Origin: Methanococcoides orientis
GTDB lineage: Archaea > Halobacteriota > Methanosarcinia > Methanosarcinales > Methanosarcinaceae
Assembly (NCBI RefSeq): GCF_021184045.1
Contig: NZ_CP073710.1
Location: 310,001-374,000 of the forward strand
Reading direction: 5' to 3'
Length of the DNA stretch: 64,000 nt
Shown here piece by piece: positions 1-9,460 of the stretch. Both the position numbers and the translations under genes were made by a program. The notes under the pieces are model-generated. The model did not search any database. It was not told where the DNA came from and was given only the letters and a program-made list of their open reading frames with translations. Numbering within the stretch: the stretch's first letter is position 1; each line of letters begins with the position of its first letter.

Positions 1-116
1 AACTGGATGACGTTGTAGGCGTTGAAATGGAGTGTATTCGTGAAGTAGATCCGCAGTTAAGGACATTTATCAACATTAACACATTTGATGATATGGATAA
101 ACTGGATGTATGTTGA
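1..116 (+). CDS. MobA-like molybdenum cofactor guanylyltransferase, C-terminal end (partial)
   Basis: Only the last 37 codons are present; the reading frame starts at base 3 and ends in TGA at 114-116. The tail contains FINVNTFDDMDKL, which resembles the INTPxDL-type C-terminus of MobA nucleotidyltransferases that attach GMP to molybdopterin. The start and catalytic region lie upstream of the window, so the family call rests on one short motif and is tentative. Confidence 0.45.
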   Translation, partial: LDDVVGVEMECIREVDPQLRTFININTFDDMDKLDVC

Positions 117-721
117 TATATCGTTACATTTTGTATTTTTCATTAGGCTTCTAAAATTCGTCACAAACAATTTGTTTTCTATGTTTCTTTTAGATACTGT
201 TTTTCCTATGGTTCCTACAAAATCTATTTATATCAGCCATTCTCATAATTATTATGGGAATGTTATATTACATCCCATAATTGCAGGCAATTAGGCCTGA
301 TACAAGAGGGGAACGATTTGAGAGATTCAGAATCAGCACAAGAGAAAGAAGAATCTGGGCAGATGATGTACGAAGAAGAATGTAATGGGTTCTATTCAAG
401 TTCAGGACAGGCTTTTATCAGAATACCGATGAAATAATTTGATTTCCAATGTTTGCTCCATCGATCTGTTGATCGATTTATTCGGTTTATCTGATATTAG
501 ACAGAACTTATTCAGCAAAAGAAGTTTTCTTTTTTAATTTCTTCTTTTTGCTTTTAACAATTTTATTTGTTTGCTACTATTCTCATCTAAGTTTCATCGA
601 TATTTCTGATATTACTCTAATTTATGTTGTCAGATTTTATTTTTTATCCTGCTCTTTCATCTGCAAAACATTATCAACTTTAAACACTAAAATTATATCA
701 GAAAGTTAAGGAGTGATCCCA
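117..721. other. AT-rich intergenic region
   Basis: About 600 bases with no convincing large gene. It holds one possible small ORF (318-437) and long A/T-rich runs that probably include the promoter of the AAA ATPase operon starting at 722. A 69-codon hydrophobic frame at 85-294 lacks a ribosome binding site and looks like chance. Confidence 0.5.
318..437 (+). CDS. possible 39-aa acidic small protein
   Basis: A TTG start preceded by GAGGGG at a reasonable distance opens a 39-codon frame ending in TAA. The product is Glu-rich, with one Cys and an aromatic stretch, and has no membrane segment. I do not recognise it. The ribosome binding site is the only real support; the short length and AT-rich setting mean it could be chance. 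Confidence 0.25.
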   Translation: MRDSESAQEKEESGQMMYEEECNGFYSSSGQAFIRIPMK

Positions 722-1546
722 ATGACCGATATTATCTGTTCCCAGCAGCGTGCTGAAGAATGCGTCATTAAAGAAGAACCATACTACGTTCCTGTCGGAA
801 ATGAGGTCGAGATCTTCAGGGCTGCTTATGAAAATAAACTGCCTGTCAGTCTCAAAGGACCAACCGGGTGCGGGAAAACACGTTTTATCGAATATATGGC
901 CTACGATCTGGGGCGTCCTCTTATTACGATCTCCTGTCATGAGGACCTGACAGCTAACGATCTTATCGGCAGGTTCCTGATAAAAGGAGAAGGAACCGAA
1001 TGGAACGATGGACCCTTAACAGCTGCTTTGAAAAGCGGTGCTATCTGTTACCTTGATGAGTTCGTGGAAGCAAGGATGGATACAAGAGTAGTAATTCATC
1101 CGCTTACGGATGACCGGCGTATCATGCCCATCGAGAAAATGGGTATTGTACTTCAGGCACCACCTGAGTTCATGCTGACCATCTCCTACAATCCGGGATA
1201 CCAGAGCGTGCTGAAGGACTTGAAGCAGAGCACAAGACAGAGATTTGTTTCTATTGATTTTGACTACCCGCCTGCTGAACTGGAAACCGACATAGTTGCT
1301 CATGAAAGTGGCGTGGATGAGGAAACTGCTCGCACTCTTGTGGATATTGGTCATCGCATACGTAATTTTAAGCAGCATGGCCTTGAGGAAGGAGTAAGCA
1401 CCCGTCTTCTCATATATGCAGGTATGCTTATCAGGTCCGGGATAGAACCAAGGGAAGCATGCAAGGTCGCCATGGTCAAGCCGATCACAGATGATGCTGA
1501 CCTCCAGAAAAGCATAGATGAGATCATATCAGCTATTATGGAGTGA
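722..1546 (+). CDS. MoxR-class AAA+ ATPase, NorQ/CbbQ-like
   Basis: A 274-aa AAA+ ATPase of the NorQ/CbbQ branch. Walker A GPTGCGKT is at about residues 46-53 and Walker B ICYLDE at about 108-113. These ATPases work with a VWA-domain partner to remodel or activate a metal- or inhibitor-bound enzyme, for example NO reductase (NorQ/NorD) or Rubisco (CbbQ/CbbO). The partner is the next gene, seven bases downstream. I chose ATG 722 because AAGGAG at 707-712 sits correctly for it, while an in-frame GTG at 713 would overlap the ribosome binding site. The client protein is unknown here. Confidence 0.88.
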   Translation: MTDIICSQQRAEECVIKEEPYYVPVGNEVEIFRAAYENKLPVSLKGPTGCGKTRFIEYMAYDLGRPLITISCHEDLTANDLIGRFLIKGEGTEWNDGPLTAALKSGAICYLDEFVEARMDTRVVIHPLTDDRRIMPIEKMGIVLQAPPEFMLTISYNPGYQSVLKDLKQSTRQRFVSIDFDYPPAELETDIVAHESGVDEETARTLVDIGHRIRNFKQHGLEEGVSTRLLIYAGMLIRSGIEPREACKVAMVKPITDDADLQKSIDEIISAIME

Positions 1547-1552
1547 AAGTAG

Positions 1553-4500
1553 TTGTCACAGGATGAAGGGGAGGTCGTTCATCTTAAGGAGGTAATTGAT
1601 ATCCTGGATTCAGCAGGTCTGCTCGAGGACCTGTCAGAAGTTGAAATCAGTGAAATCTCTGCTGAATTTGAAAAAATACCTCTGGAATTGCTTGTACTTT
1701 TCAGAAAACAACCCTCCAGGTTTGTAGAATGGTTCTCTATCTGGATGTATTCACTTAACAAGGACAAGGGTCTTGAAAATATTTATTTATCTGAAACTTT
1801 TCCCGCATTCATTGCCCTCGGTTCTGCCACTTTCAGTAGTTTGGTCGAACTGGCCATAGAACTAAATTCTTTGAATTCCAGTGTTGGAAATGCATTTCTG
1901 GGAAAGATCGAAGAGCTTGGACTTTTGATGGAACCGGAACTTTTAACCATCTGGTATCCGATGATACGGGAGATTGCCGGTAACAAATGGGAAGTTGCTA
2001 ATGAGCTTATTGGGCAGACTGTGATTGTCTTTTCTGCTCTTCCGGAACACCAGAGAAAATTGCTTTTGCTCTCCTCAAAGGAATTCAGGAATATTGATCT
2101 TCAGCTGTTCCTTACATTCTTTACCAGTGCACCTCTTGCATTAGCCACACTAAGCAGAAGTGAGTTCGATAAATGGACATCTCTCGGAAGAGAACTTTCT
2201 GTTGAAAACGGTGAGGTTGCCAGCTTATTCCTGAAGATTACTCCTAAGTTCATTGGCAGGATCGATATTGAAGATCTTGCAGAATATGTGGAAATGGGCA
2301 AAGGACTCTTTTCATACGATGAACCTGAAGCTGCAAAGACATTCTATGGGGCGGTTTTCAGGGGATTGGGAAATAATCTTCTGCGGGCTGACAGGGATGA
2401 AACAAGACATCTCATCGGTATTGGTGTACAATTAACTAAAATCTGCTGGAGATGTGTTGGGAGCTTTTTTGAGATTGCACCTGAGATGCTAATTCATCTG
2501 GAAATAGGGGAGTTCGATGAGTGGGTCTTTATTGGGGAGAGCATTTCGCAGAGCTCAACATTTTATGGCTCGAACTATTTCCACAATTCTCTTTCTGTAT
2601 TGAAGAACACGGATCGGAAATACTATTCGACAATATTCAGTAATGCAAATCATCTGGCAGAAAATAATGGAATGCTTGCAGGAATATATTTTTCCATCCT
2701 GTCAGATGTGCTGCTCAATATACATCCGAAGGAGATCGAAAGATGGGTACATACGGGTCTTGAAGTCTTTAAAATCGACAGAGAAATGGCATTCAGTTTT
2801 TTCAGGAATTCCCCGGCATTGCTAAAGGACCTCGATGTAACAGAGCTTGATGACTGGGCGAAAAAAGGGCTTTCCATTTTTGAAGAGGATCGTGGGAGTG
2901 GCAGGTCCTATTTTTCGCTGAGGTCAAAGAGTGCAACGGAGTTTGCTGAAAAACTGATGAGTGGAGTGGCACTTAAGCGCGTGTCAAGGGTCCTTAAGTA
3001 TTATTCAGTGGGAATCTCAGGCATAAATTTCACAATACGTTCAAAGAGTTTCCTGTCAGGAGAGTTCAGCAAGTATCCTAATCCGATAGTTTCCGGCAGG
3101 ACGATCTATCTGGAGCCTACGGTGAAAGGGTATGGGGATTTCGAGGAGAACTTCACTATCTATAAGTTGGCTGTAATGCATGAAGTGGGACACATCCAGT
3201 TTGGAACTTCGGTCTTTGAGCTGAAGGATCTTTTGCCACTGCTAGAAAAGACTGGTATTGACATTTTGGATCTTCCTGAGGATATGGAAGTTGATCCTGC
3301 TGTTAAGTCTAACGTAGTTGCATTCGTTATCGGGAAACTTTCAGCTCCATTCATTGCTGCTGACATAATGGGAATTATAGAAGATGCAAGGGTGGAGCAC
3401 ATGACGACATCCCTTTACAGGGGATTGCTCCGGGAGTTCGAAAAAGTAAGAATGCAGATCTCACAGAACAGAAGTCCAGATAAATTTGGTATTGAAAGGT
3501 TTATGGAAGCTTTTTTGCTTTACTCTGTAGGTATCGAACCATCATTTGAAATTGAGAGCGATCTCCAGGAAATTTTGGATATTTCTCATGAAATACTTGT
3601 AAATAATGTTTTCAAACCTGATTCCTCCACACTTGATTCACTTGAAGCGACTATCGAAATCTATACCGTGCTTACTGATCGTTTTGGTCCCCTGAAATTA
3701 ATGGAATATGAGTCGATAAGGAATTTTGACTATCGTGGAATGGGTGTCGGTTCTTCCTCTTCCACTCAAACTAGTGGTGAAGAATTTACGGAGCATGCAA
3801 TGGAATCTTTTATTCCTCAGACCGTCCTTCCGGATGAAGGAGAGCTCATTGAGGACAGGCCGGGCAAAGGTCCTGAATATGCAAGATCGAAGAACTGGGA
3901 AGTGCTTGGAAGTTACAGTTATGATGAATGGGATTCCCGTATGCAGGACTATAAGAACGACTGGTGTACTGTCTATGAAGTATCCCCTTCAGGAAGTGAC
4001 AATGAATTCTACCTTGAGGCCAGGGAACATTATGCACGTGAGATCACTCTGATTAACCGGATCTTTAAGATGATGAAGCCGGAATCCTTCCGCAAATTAC
4101 GCAGGCAGCTGGATGGGGATGATTTTGATCTTGATGCTTTGATCGAGGCTTTTACTGACAGGAAGTGCGGTATCAACCCTTCTGACCGGTTGTACATTAG
4201 AAGGGATAAGCGTGAGAGGGATGTTGCCACTCTTTTCCTTCTGGATATGAGTGCATCAACGAGGAAGAAACTGGAAAATGGCCGTAGAATACTCGATGTG
4301 GAAAAGGATTCACTTATCATCATGACCCAGGCCCTTGAGAGCATAGGAGATAAGTATGCAATTGCAGCTTTTTCCGGCAATACCAGGTCCGATGTTGAAT
4401 TCTATACGATAAAGGAGTTCAACGAGCACTTTTCAGAGGATGCGGAATGCAAGATAAGCGCTCTGGAACCTGCAATGAACACAAGGTTGGGTGCTGCGAT

Positions 4501-4810
4501 CCGTCATTCCATCTCAAAGCTTAAGGACATCGATGCAAGGATAAAGCTTCTTGTCCTGCTTTCAGATGGCGACCCTTACGATCTTGGTTTTGCTGACGGC
4601 AAATATGAAGGGCAGATGGCCATTGAGGATACAAGGGTTGCAATACAGGAGGGCAATGCACTTGGGATGCACTTCTTCTGTATTACTGTTGACAGTGAAG
4701 CAGGAGAGTACCTGGATGCCATCTTCTCGGATGTAGGGTACACTATAATCGATAATGCGGCTTCACTGCCGGAAAGGCTTCCGATGCTTTATAACAGGAT
4801 AACTACCTGA
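1553..4810 (+). CDS. NorD/CbbO-like von Willebrand A domain protein (1085 aa)
   Basis: Large partner of the upstream MoxR ATPase. The N-terminal half carries repeats of roughly 40-90 residues with a recurring pattern of the type EFDEWVxxGxxxF, as in CbbO/NorD helical repeats. A zinc-peptidase-like HEVGH lies at about residues 543-547. The C-terminal VWA domain begins near 890 and has an intact MIDAS-type DxSxS motif (D898, S900, S902). It starts with TTG at 1553, six bases after the preceding stop, with GGAG within the end of the previous gene. Likely a cytosolic ATPase-coupled activator or chaperone. Methanosarcinales contain a form III Rubisco, but I see no client gene nearby. Confidence 0.8.
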   Translation: MSQDEGEVVHLKEVIDILDSAGLLEDLSEVEISEISAEFEKIPLELLVLFRKQPSRFVEWFSIWMYSLNKDKGLENIYLSETFPAFIALGSATFSSLVELAIELNSLNSSVGNAFLGKIEELGLLMEPELLTIWYPMIREIAGNKWEVANELIGQTVIVFSALPEHQRKLLLLSSKEFRNIDLQLFLTFFTSAPLALATLSRSEFDKWTSLGRELSVENGEVASLFLKITPKFIGRIDIEDLAEYVEMGKGLFSYDEPEAAKTFYGAVFRGLGNNLLRADRDETRHLIGIGVQLTKICWRCVGSFFEIAPEMLIHLEIGEFDEWVFIGESISQSSTFYGSNYFHNSLSVLKNTDRKYYSTIFSNANHLAENNGMLAGIYFSILSDVLLNIHPKEIERWVHTGLEVFKIDREMAFSFFRNSPALLKDLDVTELDDWAKKGLSIFEEDRGSGRSYFSLRSKSATEFAEKLMSGVALKRVSRVLKYYSVGISGINFTIRSKSFLSGEFSKYPNPIVSGRTIYLEPTVKGYGDFEENFTIYKLAVMHEVGHIQFGTSVFELKDLLPLLEKTGIDILDLPEDMEVDPAVKSNVVAFVIGKLSAPFIAADIMGIIEDARVEHMTTSLYRGLLREFEKVRMQISQNRSPDKFGIERFMEAFLLYSVGIEPSFEIESDLQEILDISHEILVNNVFKPDSSTLDSLEATIEIYTVLTDRFGPLKLMEYESIRNFDYRGMGVGSSSSTQTSGEEFTEHAMESFIPQTVLPDEGELIEDRPGKGPEYARSKNWEVLGSYSYDEWDSRMQDYKNDWCTVYEVSPSGSDNEFYLEAREHYAREITLINRIFKMMKPESFRKLRRQLDGDDFDLDALIEAFTDRKCGINPSDRLYIRRDKRERDVATLFLLDMSASTRKKLENGRRILDVEKDSLIIMTQALESIGDKYAIAAFSGNTRSDVEFYTIKEFNEHFSEDAECKISALEPAMNTRLGAAIRHSISKLKDIDARIKLLVLLSDGDPYDLGFADGKYEGQMAIEDTRVAIQEGNALGMHFFCITVDSEAGEYLDAIFSDVGYTIIDNAASLPERLPMLYNRITT

Positions 4811-4965
4811 TCTATTAAAGCGATGCTGTGTTCTGTTAAGTGATGATACATTTATGTTAGACTGAACTTGAAGTTTGAATTAAAAAAGATAAAAAAATGA
4901 AATTGCAGACATTATATCTGCAACCATTATGTATTCTTATGAAAAATCTGTGAAGCCCTTGAAAT

Positions 4966-6201
4966 TTAGATCATAACATCTTCGCCGTTGGCAGGAGCAT
5001 ATCCTTCTGCACCGATCTCTTCATTGACCCATGTGGCGAAATCTGCTGCGTTCTCTCCATGCATTGGGAAGACCTTCTCTCCGCCTTTGTCACAGAAATC
5101 TTTCACAAGCTGCTTTAGCTCACGGTCGCCGCAGTGGGCTGAGAAATCATACTGCTCGACCTTCATGCGGACCTGCTGGATAACTCCATCGTTGTCGATG
5201 ATGCCGGTATCGAGCATCATTCTTCCGTTGGTGCCTTCTACCTGATAGCCTGTAAGCATAATCTTGGATTTCGCGTCCTTGTAGAGCTGGTTGATATAGT
5301 AAAGCACAGGGCCACCGTTAAGCATACCTGCAGTTGTCACGATAACGGAGCCATGAAGTGAAACATTTGCTCTTTTTCTGCCTTTGACAAATGTTGCATT
5401 ATCAAATGCATGTTTCAGGTGTGCCGGGTTCTTCAGATAATCAGGATGGTTCATCAGAAGTTTGTATATCCCGACTCCCATTCCGTCCACATAGCATGGG
5501 ATACCATAGTCGCTGAGAAGCATGAGTATTTCCTGTGTTCTTCCAATGGCGAAAGCAGGTATAATTACATTGCCTCCCATGTCCAGTGTGTCCTTCAGTG
5601 AGTCGATGAATTCCCTTTCAGTTTCCTTTCTGGAAGGGTGGTCCTCGTTAAAATATGTGCTTTCTGTTATGAGTGCATCTGCTTTTGGCAGTTCATCGGC
5701 TACCGGTACAAGTCTTGTATCAAGGGTGTTGAAATCACCGGTATAGACAATGCTTTTCCCATCTTTTTCAAGATATATTGCTGAAGAGCCGGGTATGTGA
5801 CCTGCATTATAAAACTCTGCAGTGTAACCGTGTGTATGGAATTCTATTCCTGTATCCACCTTTTGGGTGTTCATTGTTAACTGCTGTAGCTCCCAGCCGC
5901 TATAAGGTACGGATCTTCCTTCTCTTTCTGATATTGCAAGTGTGTCTTTTGCTAATATATGTGCAAGATCTGCAGTCGGTGGTGTCATGAACACATCAGG
6001 TTTCATGTCCATGAGATTTGCAACAGCACCGCAGTGGTCCAGATGGCCGTGTGAAACAAAGACAGCTTTAGGAGCTACTTGGTCTACAGGATAGAGCGGA
6101 GTCTCTCCAGGTTTTATCCCGTAATCGACCAGTATCTCATCGTTGACCAAGAGTGCAGAACGTCCGACTTCCTTACAACCGCCTTTGAATCCCAGTTTCA
6201 T
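4966..6201 (-). CDS. beta-CASP metallo-beta-lactamase ribonuclease, aCPSF2 type
   Basis: A 411-aa metallo-beta-lactamase/beta-CASP nuclease. The zinc motif HGHLDH is at residues 51-56, with later metal-binding GHIPGS and a TGDF motif, and the beta-CASP region includes PAFAIGRTQE and a late FSAHCGD. It has no N-terminal KH domains, so it matches the short archaeal CPSF2 class rather than KH-containing aCPSF1. Predicted role: RNA 3'-end processing or decay. It lies 22 bases after topA on the same strand and is probably co-transcribed with it. Confidence 0.85.
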   Translation of the reverse strand: MKLGFKGGCKEVGRSALLVNDEILVDYGIKPGETPLYPVDQVAPKAVFVSHGHLDHCGAVANLMDMKPDVFMTPPTADLAHILAKDTLAISEREGRSVPYSGWELQQLTMNTQKVDTGIEFHTHGYTAEFYNAGHIPGSSAIYLEKDGKSIVYTGDFNTLDTRLVPVADELPKADALITESTYFNEDHPSRKETEREFIDSLKDTLDMGGNVIIPAFAIGRTQEILMLLSDYGIPCYVDGMGVGIYKLLMNHPDYLKNPAHLKHAFDNATFVKGRKRANVSLHGSVIVTTAGMLNGGPVLYYINQLYKDAKSKIMLTGYQVEGTNGRMMLDTGIIDNDGVIQQVRMKVEQYDFSAHCGDRELKQLVKDFCDKGGEKVFPMHGENAADFATWVNEEIGAEGYAPANGEDVMI

Positions 6202-6223
6202 TTGTATCCCTTCTTTTGTTTAT

Positions 6224-8446
6224 TTATGCAACAGCTTCCTGCCACTTCATGATCTTGCCGACAGAAATTCCTGTGCTTTTTGAAAGTTCTATTGCGTTTA
6301 CTTCACCAAGCTCATCTACAGTTGAAACGCCTGCATCTTTGAGCTTTTCAGCTGTAACCTTTCCGATACCGGGTACATCCAGTATCTTCTCAGGTCTTGG
6401 AACTTCAGGAAGCTTCTTTTTCTCTTCTTCCTGTGTCTTTTTCCATTCGATGAAATTACATTGCGGGCAACCAAGGTCCCATGGACGCTTACCGGCATTT
6501 ATGATCTTAATATGGTTGATGCCGTGTTCTTCACATGTCTTATCAGTAACAATGACCTGTCCGCTCTTTGGAAGTGGTAATGAAAAATTACAGTCAGGAT
6601 ATCCATCACAACCGATAAACCTGGATCCTCTCTTTGAGCGTCTGACTATAAGCTTTGAGCCACACTCTTTGCAGACTCCAATGACCTTGTCTTCGCGAAG
6701 ACCGGCACGCAATGATTCTGATATCTTCTCCTTATTGACTTCAAGTTCGGCAAATACATTATCAAGCATCTTCCTTGAGTCGCTCAGGACATCCTCTTCA
6801 TTGACCTTGCCTTCTGCAATACGGTCCATGTCCTCTTCCAGCTTGCTTGTCATGTCATGCCTTGTGATAGTAGGAGCATATTCCTCAAGAGCTTCTACTA
6901 CTGCAAAGGATGTTTTTGTGGGCTGGAGCGGATTTCCGTGGACGTATGCTCTTGAATATAGCTTGCTGATAATGTCATGGCGTGTTGCTTTAGTGCCAAG
7001 TCCAAGCTCTTCCATGAGCTTTATGAGCCTTCCCTGTCCATATCTTCCGGGTGGCTGTGTCTCCTTTGACGTCATCTCTTTGCTCTTTATAGTGAGCACC
7101 TCACCTTCTTCAAGAGCAGGAAGCAGCCTATCCTGTGGTGCATTGTATGGGTAGTACCATCTCCATCCTGCGTGAAGAAGTCTGGCACCGTTTGCCTTGA
7201 ATTCCTCATCTTCAATGTCGAACTTTACCTTAAGGGTCTCCCATTCGGCCTCTTCAGCAAAGGTCGCAAAGAATCTCCTGACCACAAGTTCGTAAAGCTT
7301 CCATTCCTGTTCATTGAGCTCGCTCTTCTTTGCAAGTGATGCAGGATAGATAGGAGGGTGATCTGTGGTTTCTTTCTTACCACGGGTCGGAACGAGTTTT
7401 TCCTTGGCAAGCAGTTTTTCGGCATATTCCTTGAAAGTACCTTTCTTGAAGATCTCGATCTGTTCTCTCAGGTCGATAGATGCCGGATAGACCGTGTTGT
7501 CAGTCCTCGGATATGAAATGAAACCGCTTGTATAAAGTGATTCTGCGATCCTCATGGCATTGGCAGCGCTATAACCGATGGAACTTGCAGCGCCTATGAA
7601 TTCGGTGGTATTGAACGGGGTGGGAGGCTTGTCTGTCTTCTTTGATCTGACGACCGAAGTAACGGTTGCATTGTCACCTATGATGTCCATTACCCTTTCT
7701 GCTTCTGCTTTGTCCCAGAACTTCAGGGTCTTGTGCTGGATGTTGAAGAGTTCACCCTTCTCATCCTTGAGGGTGGCAAAAATTTCCCAGTATGGTTTTG
7801 GGATGAAAGCCTGCCTTTCTTTCTCCTTGTCGACTATAAGTGCAAGGGTCGGTGATTGTACCCTTCCTACAGATAGGAAAAGTTTACCCAGCCTGCCTGC
7901 TGAAATGGAAAGGTATCTTGTGAGCGATGCTCCCCATACCAGGTCGATGACCTGTCTGGAATGGCCTGCATCAGCAAGATTGAAATCAATAGCTGCAGGG
8001 TTTGCAAAAGCATCATCTATCTCTTTCTTTGTGATCGCACTGTAGAATACACGGTCAAAGTCTACTTCAGGGTTCACTTTCTTGATGATCTCAAGCGCTT
8101 CTACACCAATAAGTTCTCCTTCCCGGTCGTAGTCAGTAGCAATGGTAACGTGTGTTGCTTCCTTTCCCAGCTTTTTAAGTGCACTCACGATCTTTACATG
8201 TGTGGGTGTGGTGATGACCTCAGCATCGATGAGCTCTCTTGACTCTACTTTCTGCCAGTTGTTGTATGCTTTAGGGAAGTCCAGCTGGACGATGTGTCCA
8301 CTAAGCCCCATAACAACGGTCCTGTCATCAGCATTGAACTCGTAGGTATCCATTCCGCTGACACGTACCTGCTTTGGTTTCTTCGGGGCAAGGATAGTTG
8401 CTATCCTCTTGGCCGCAATGTGTTTTTCTGCTATGATAAGATGCAT
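6224..8446 (-). CDS. topA: DNA topoisomerase I (type IA)
   Basis: A 740-aa type IA topoisomerase that relaxes negative supercoils. The Toprim domain carries DYDREGE at about 104-110. The catalytic tyrosine is in FISYPRTDN (Y312). A C-terminal four-cysteine zinc ribbon (CKECG ... CDGYPDC) sits around 595-625, followed by a helix-hairpin-helix-like tail around 690-735 (VPGIGKVTAEKL). The extra C-terminal HhH segment is common in archaeal TopA. The start at 8446 is preceded by CCGGAG. First gene of the topA-aCPSF2 pair. Confidence 0.95.
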   Translation of the reverse strand: MHLIIAEKHIAAKRIATILAPKKPKQVRVSGMDTYEFNADDRTVVMGLSGHIVQLDFPKAYNNWQKVESRELIDAEVITTPTHVKIVSALKKLGKEATHVTIATDYDREGELIGVEALEIIKKVNPEVDFDRVFYSAITKKEIDDAFANPAAIDFNLADAGHSRQVIDLVWGASLTRYLSISAGRLGKLFLSVGRVQSPTLALIVDKEKERQAFIPKPYWEIFATLKDEKGELFNIQHKTLKFWDKAEAERVMDIIGDNATVTSVVRSKKTDKPPTPFNTTEFIGAASSIGYSAANAMRIAESLYTSGFISYPRTDNTVYPASIDLREQIEIFKKGTFKEYAEKLLAKEKLVPTRGKKETTDHPPIYPASLAKKSELNEQEWKLYELVVRRFFATFAEEAEWETLKVKFDIEDEEFKANGARLLHAGWRWYYPYNAPQDRLLPALEEGEVLTIKSKEMTSKETQPPGRYGQGRLIKLMEELGLGTKATRHDIISKLYSRAYVHGNPLQPTKTSFAVVEALEEYAPTITRHDMTSKLEEDMDRIAEGKVNEEDVLSDSRKMLDNVFAELEVNKEKISESLRAGLREDKVIGVCKECGSKLIVRRSKRGSRFIGCDGYPDCNFSLPLPKSGQVIVTDKTCEEHGINHIKIINAGKRPWDLGCPQCNFIEWKKTQEEEKKKLPEVPRPEKILDVPGIGKVTAEKLKDAGVSTVDELGEVNAIELSKSTGISVGKIMKWQEAVA

Positions 8447-8692
8447 CGAAAACTCCGGTATTATCGATTTATAAATATATGGAACGTCTTGCCGTTACCA
8501 GTGAAACTATAATGAGTATATCAGGTGTTGAAAATCTTTATATAATAAAAAGTTTTGTGTCACACTAATATTCTCGCATACTAGTTCCCGATCATATGTT
8601 CCTGTTGAAATGATGTAATATATTTTATTATTTCCAATCCTGTCCCCTTCTATACCTGTTCTATAATAATTTCAAAGAGAAGTAATCCTTAC
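8447..8692. promoter_or_regulatory. topA upstream region with two candidate TATA boxes
   Basis: This intergenic stretch separates topA from the end of the fumarate reductase operon. Two TATA-like elements face topA: one at about 8467-8480 (ATTTATAAAT on the minus strand), which would give an almost leaderless mRNA, and one at about 8536-8546 (TTATATAAAG), which would leave a leader of about 70 bases containing the GGAG ribosome site. Which one is used cannot be decided from sequence. Confidence 0.45.
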
Positions 8693-9460
8693 TTACTCTT
8701 CTTTTTTCTTATTTGTATCTATCCTGTTGCGAAGTTCATTTATCCCTAACGTAGGTGCCACTTTTTTGGGACAGACTGCAACACACTTGTATACAGTGTC
8801 ACATCCCCATACGCCGGATTCTGAGTCCACGATTTCAAGCCTTTCTTTTCTATTGGATTCATTTTCCCTTGGGTCAAAATCAAAACGCCATGCTTTTGCA
8901 AGAGCTGCCGGTCCGTAGTATTTCCTGTCTCTTTCTGCAACAGGGCATGACCCGTGGCATATTGCACATAGGATGCAGTTGGTATATTGTTCAAGCTTGA
9001 CCTGTGTCTCCTGATCCATGATGTTCTCTTTTTCAGGAATCTCATTCTTCATCTCAAGCCAGGGTCTTACAGTCTCCAGCAGGGAATAGAACGGATCCAT
9101 ATTTACCACAAGGTCACGTATGACATCCAGGTTAGGTAGTGGTTCTATCAGTATTTCATCATTGTCTGTTTCTTTCTTCTTGTTAGCTATCAGGACCTCC
9201 GGATTCCCTTCATTCGTAGGTTCCTTCCTCAGTTCAGATACCTGTACCTTGCAGGCTAACCTTGGTACCCGGTTGATGAGCATTCCACAACTTCCACAGA
9301 CAGCACCTCTGCAAGAGTACCGGAATGTCAGGCTTCCATCAAGTTTTTCCTGAACATAGAACAATGCTTCCAGCAGATTCATTCCCGGCTTGTCCTCAAC
9401 CTCAAAGAGATCATACCAGACCTTTTCTCCATCCTGTCTTCTGATCTTTAGCTTGATCAT
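8693..9460 (-). CDS. fumarate reductase/succinate dehydrogenase iron-sulfur subunit
   Basis: A 255-aa SdhB/FrdB-like subunit. The N-terminal plant-type ferredoxin domain has 2Fe-2S ligands C50, C55, C58 and C70. Two C-terminal clusters follow: CxxCxxCxxxCP (CILCAICHGSCP) and CDTVYKCVAVCP, where the altered second motif fits a 3Fe-4S site. Its start overlaps the stop of the flavoprotein gene by one base. No membrane anchor gene follows, so the complex may be soluble and use a thiol or other donor, as in methanogen thiol:fumarate reductase. It lacks the C-terminal CCG domains of the ~490-aa TfrB of Methanothermobacter. Confidence 0.88.
   Translation of the reverse strand: MIKLKIRRQDGEKVWYDLFEVEDKPGMNLLEALFYVQEKLDGSLTFRYSCRGAVCGSCGMLINRVPRLACKVQVSELRKEPTNEGNPEVLIANKKKETDNDEILIEPLPNLDVIRDLVVNMDPFYSLLETVRPWLEMKNEIPEKENIMDQETQVKLEQYTNCILCAICHGSCPVAERDRKYYGPAALAKAWRFDFDPRENESNRKERLEIVDSESGVWGCDTVYKCVAVCPKKVAPTLGINELRNRIDTNKKKEE

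Noticed and set aside
85-294. 69-codon hydrophobic frame
   Set aside because: AT-rich sequence, no ribosome site, low-complexity composition; chance open frame.
6216-7154. 312-codon serine-rich frame antisense to topA
   Set aside because: Mirror of the topA reading frame; composition is typical of an antisense shadow.
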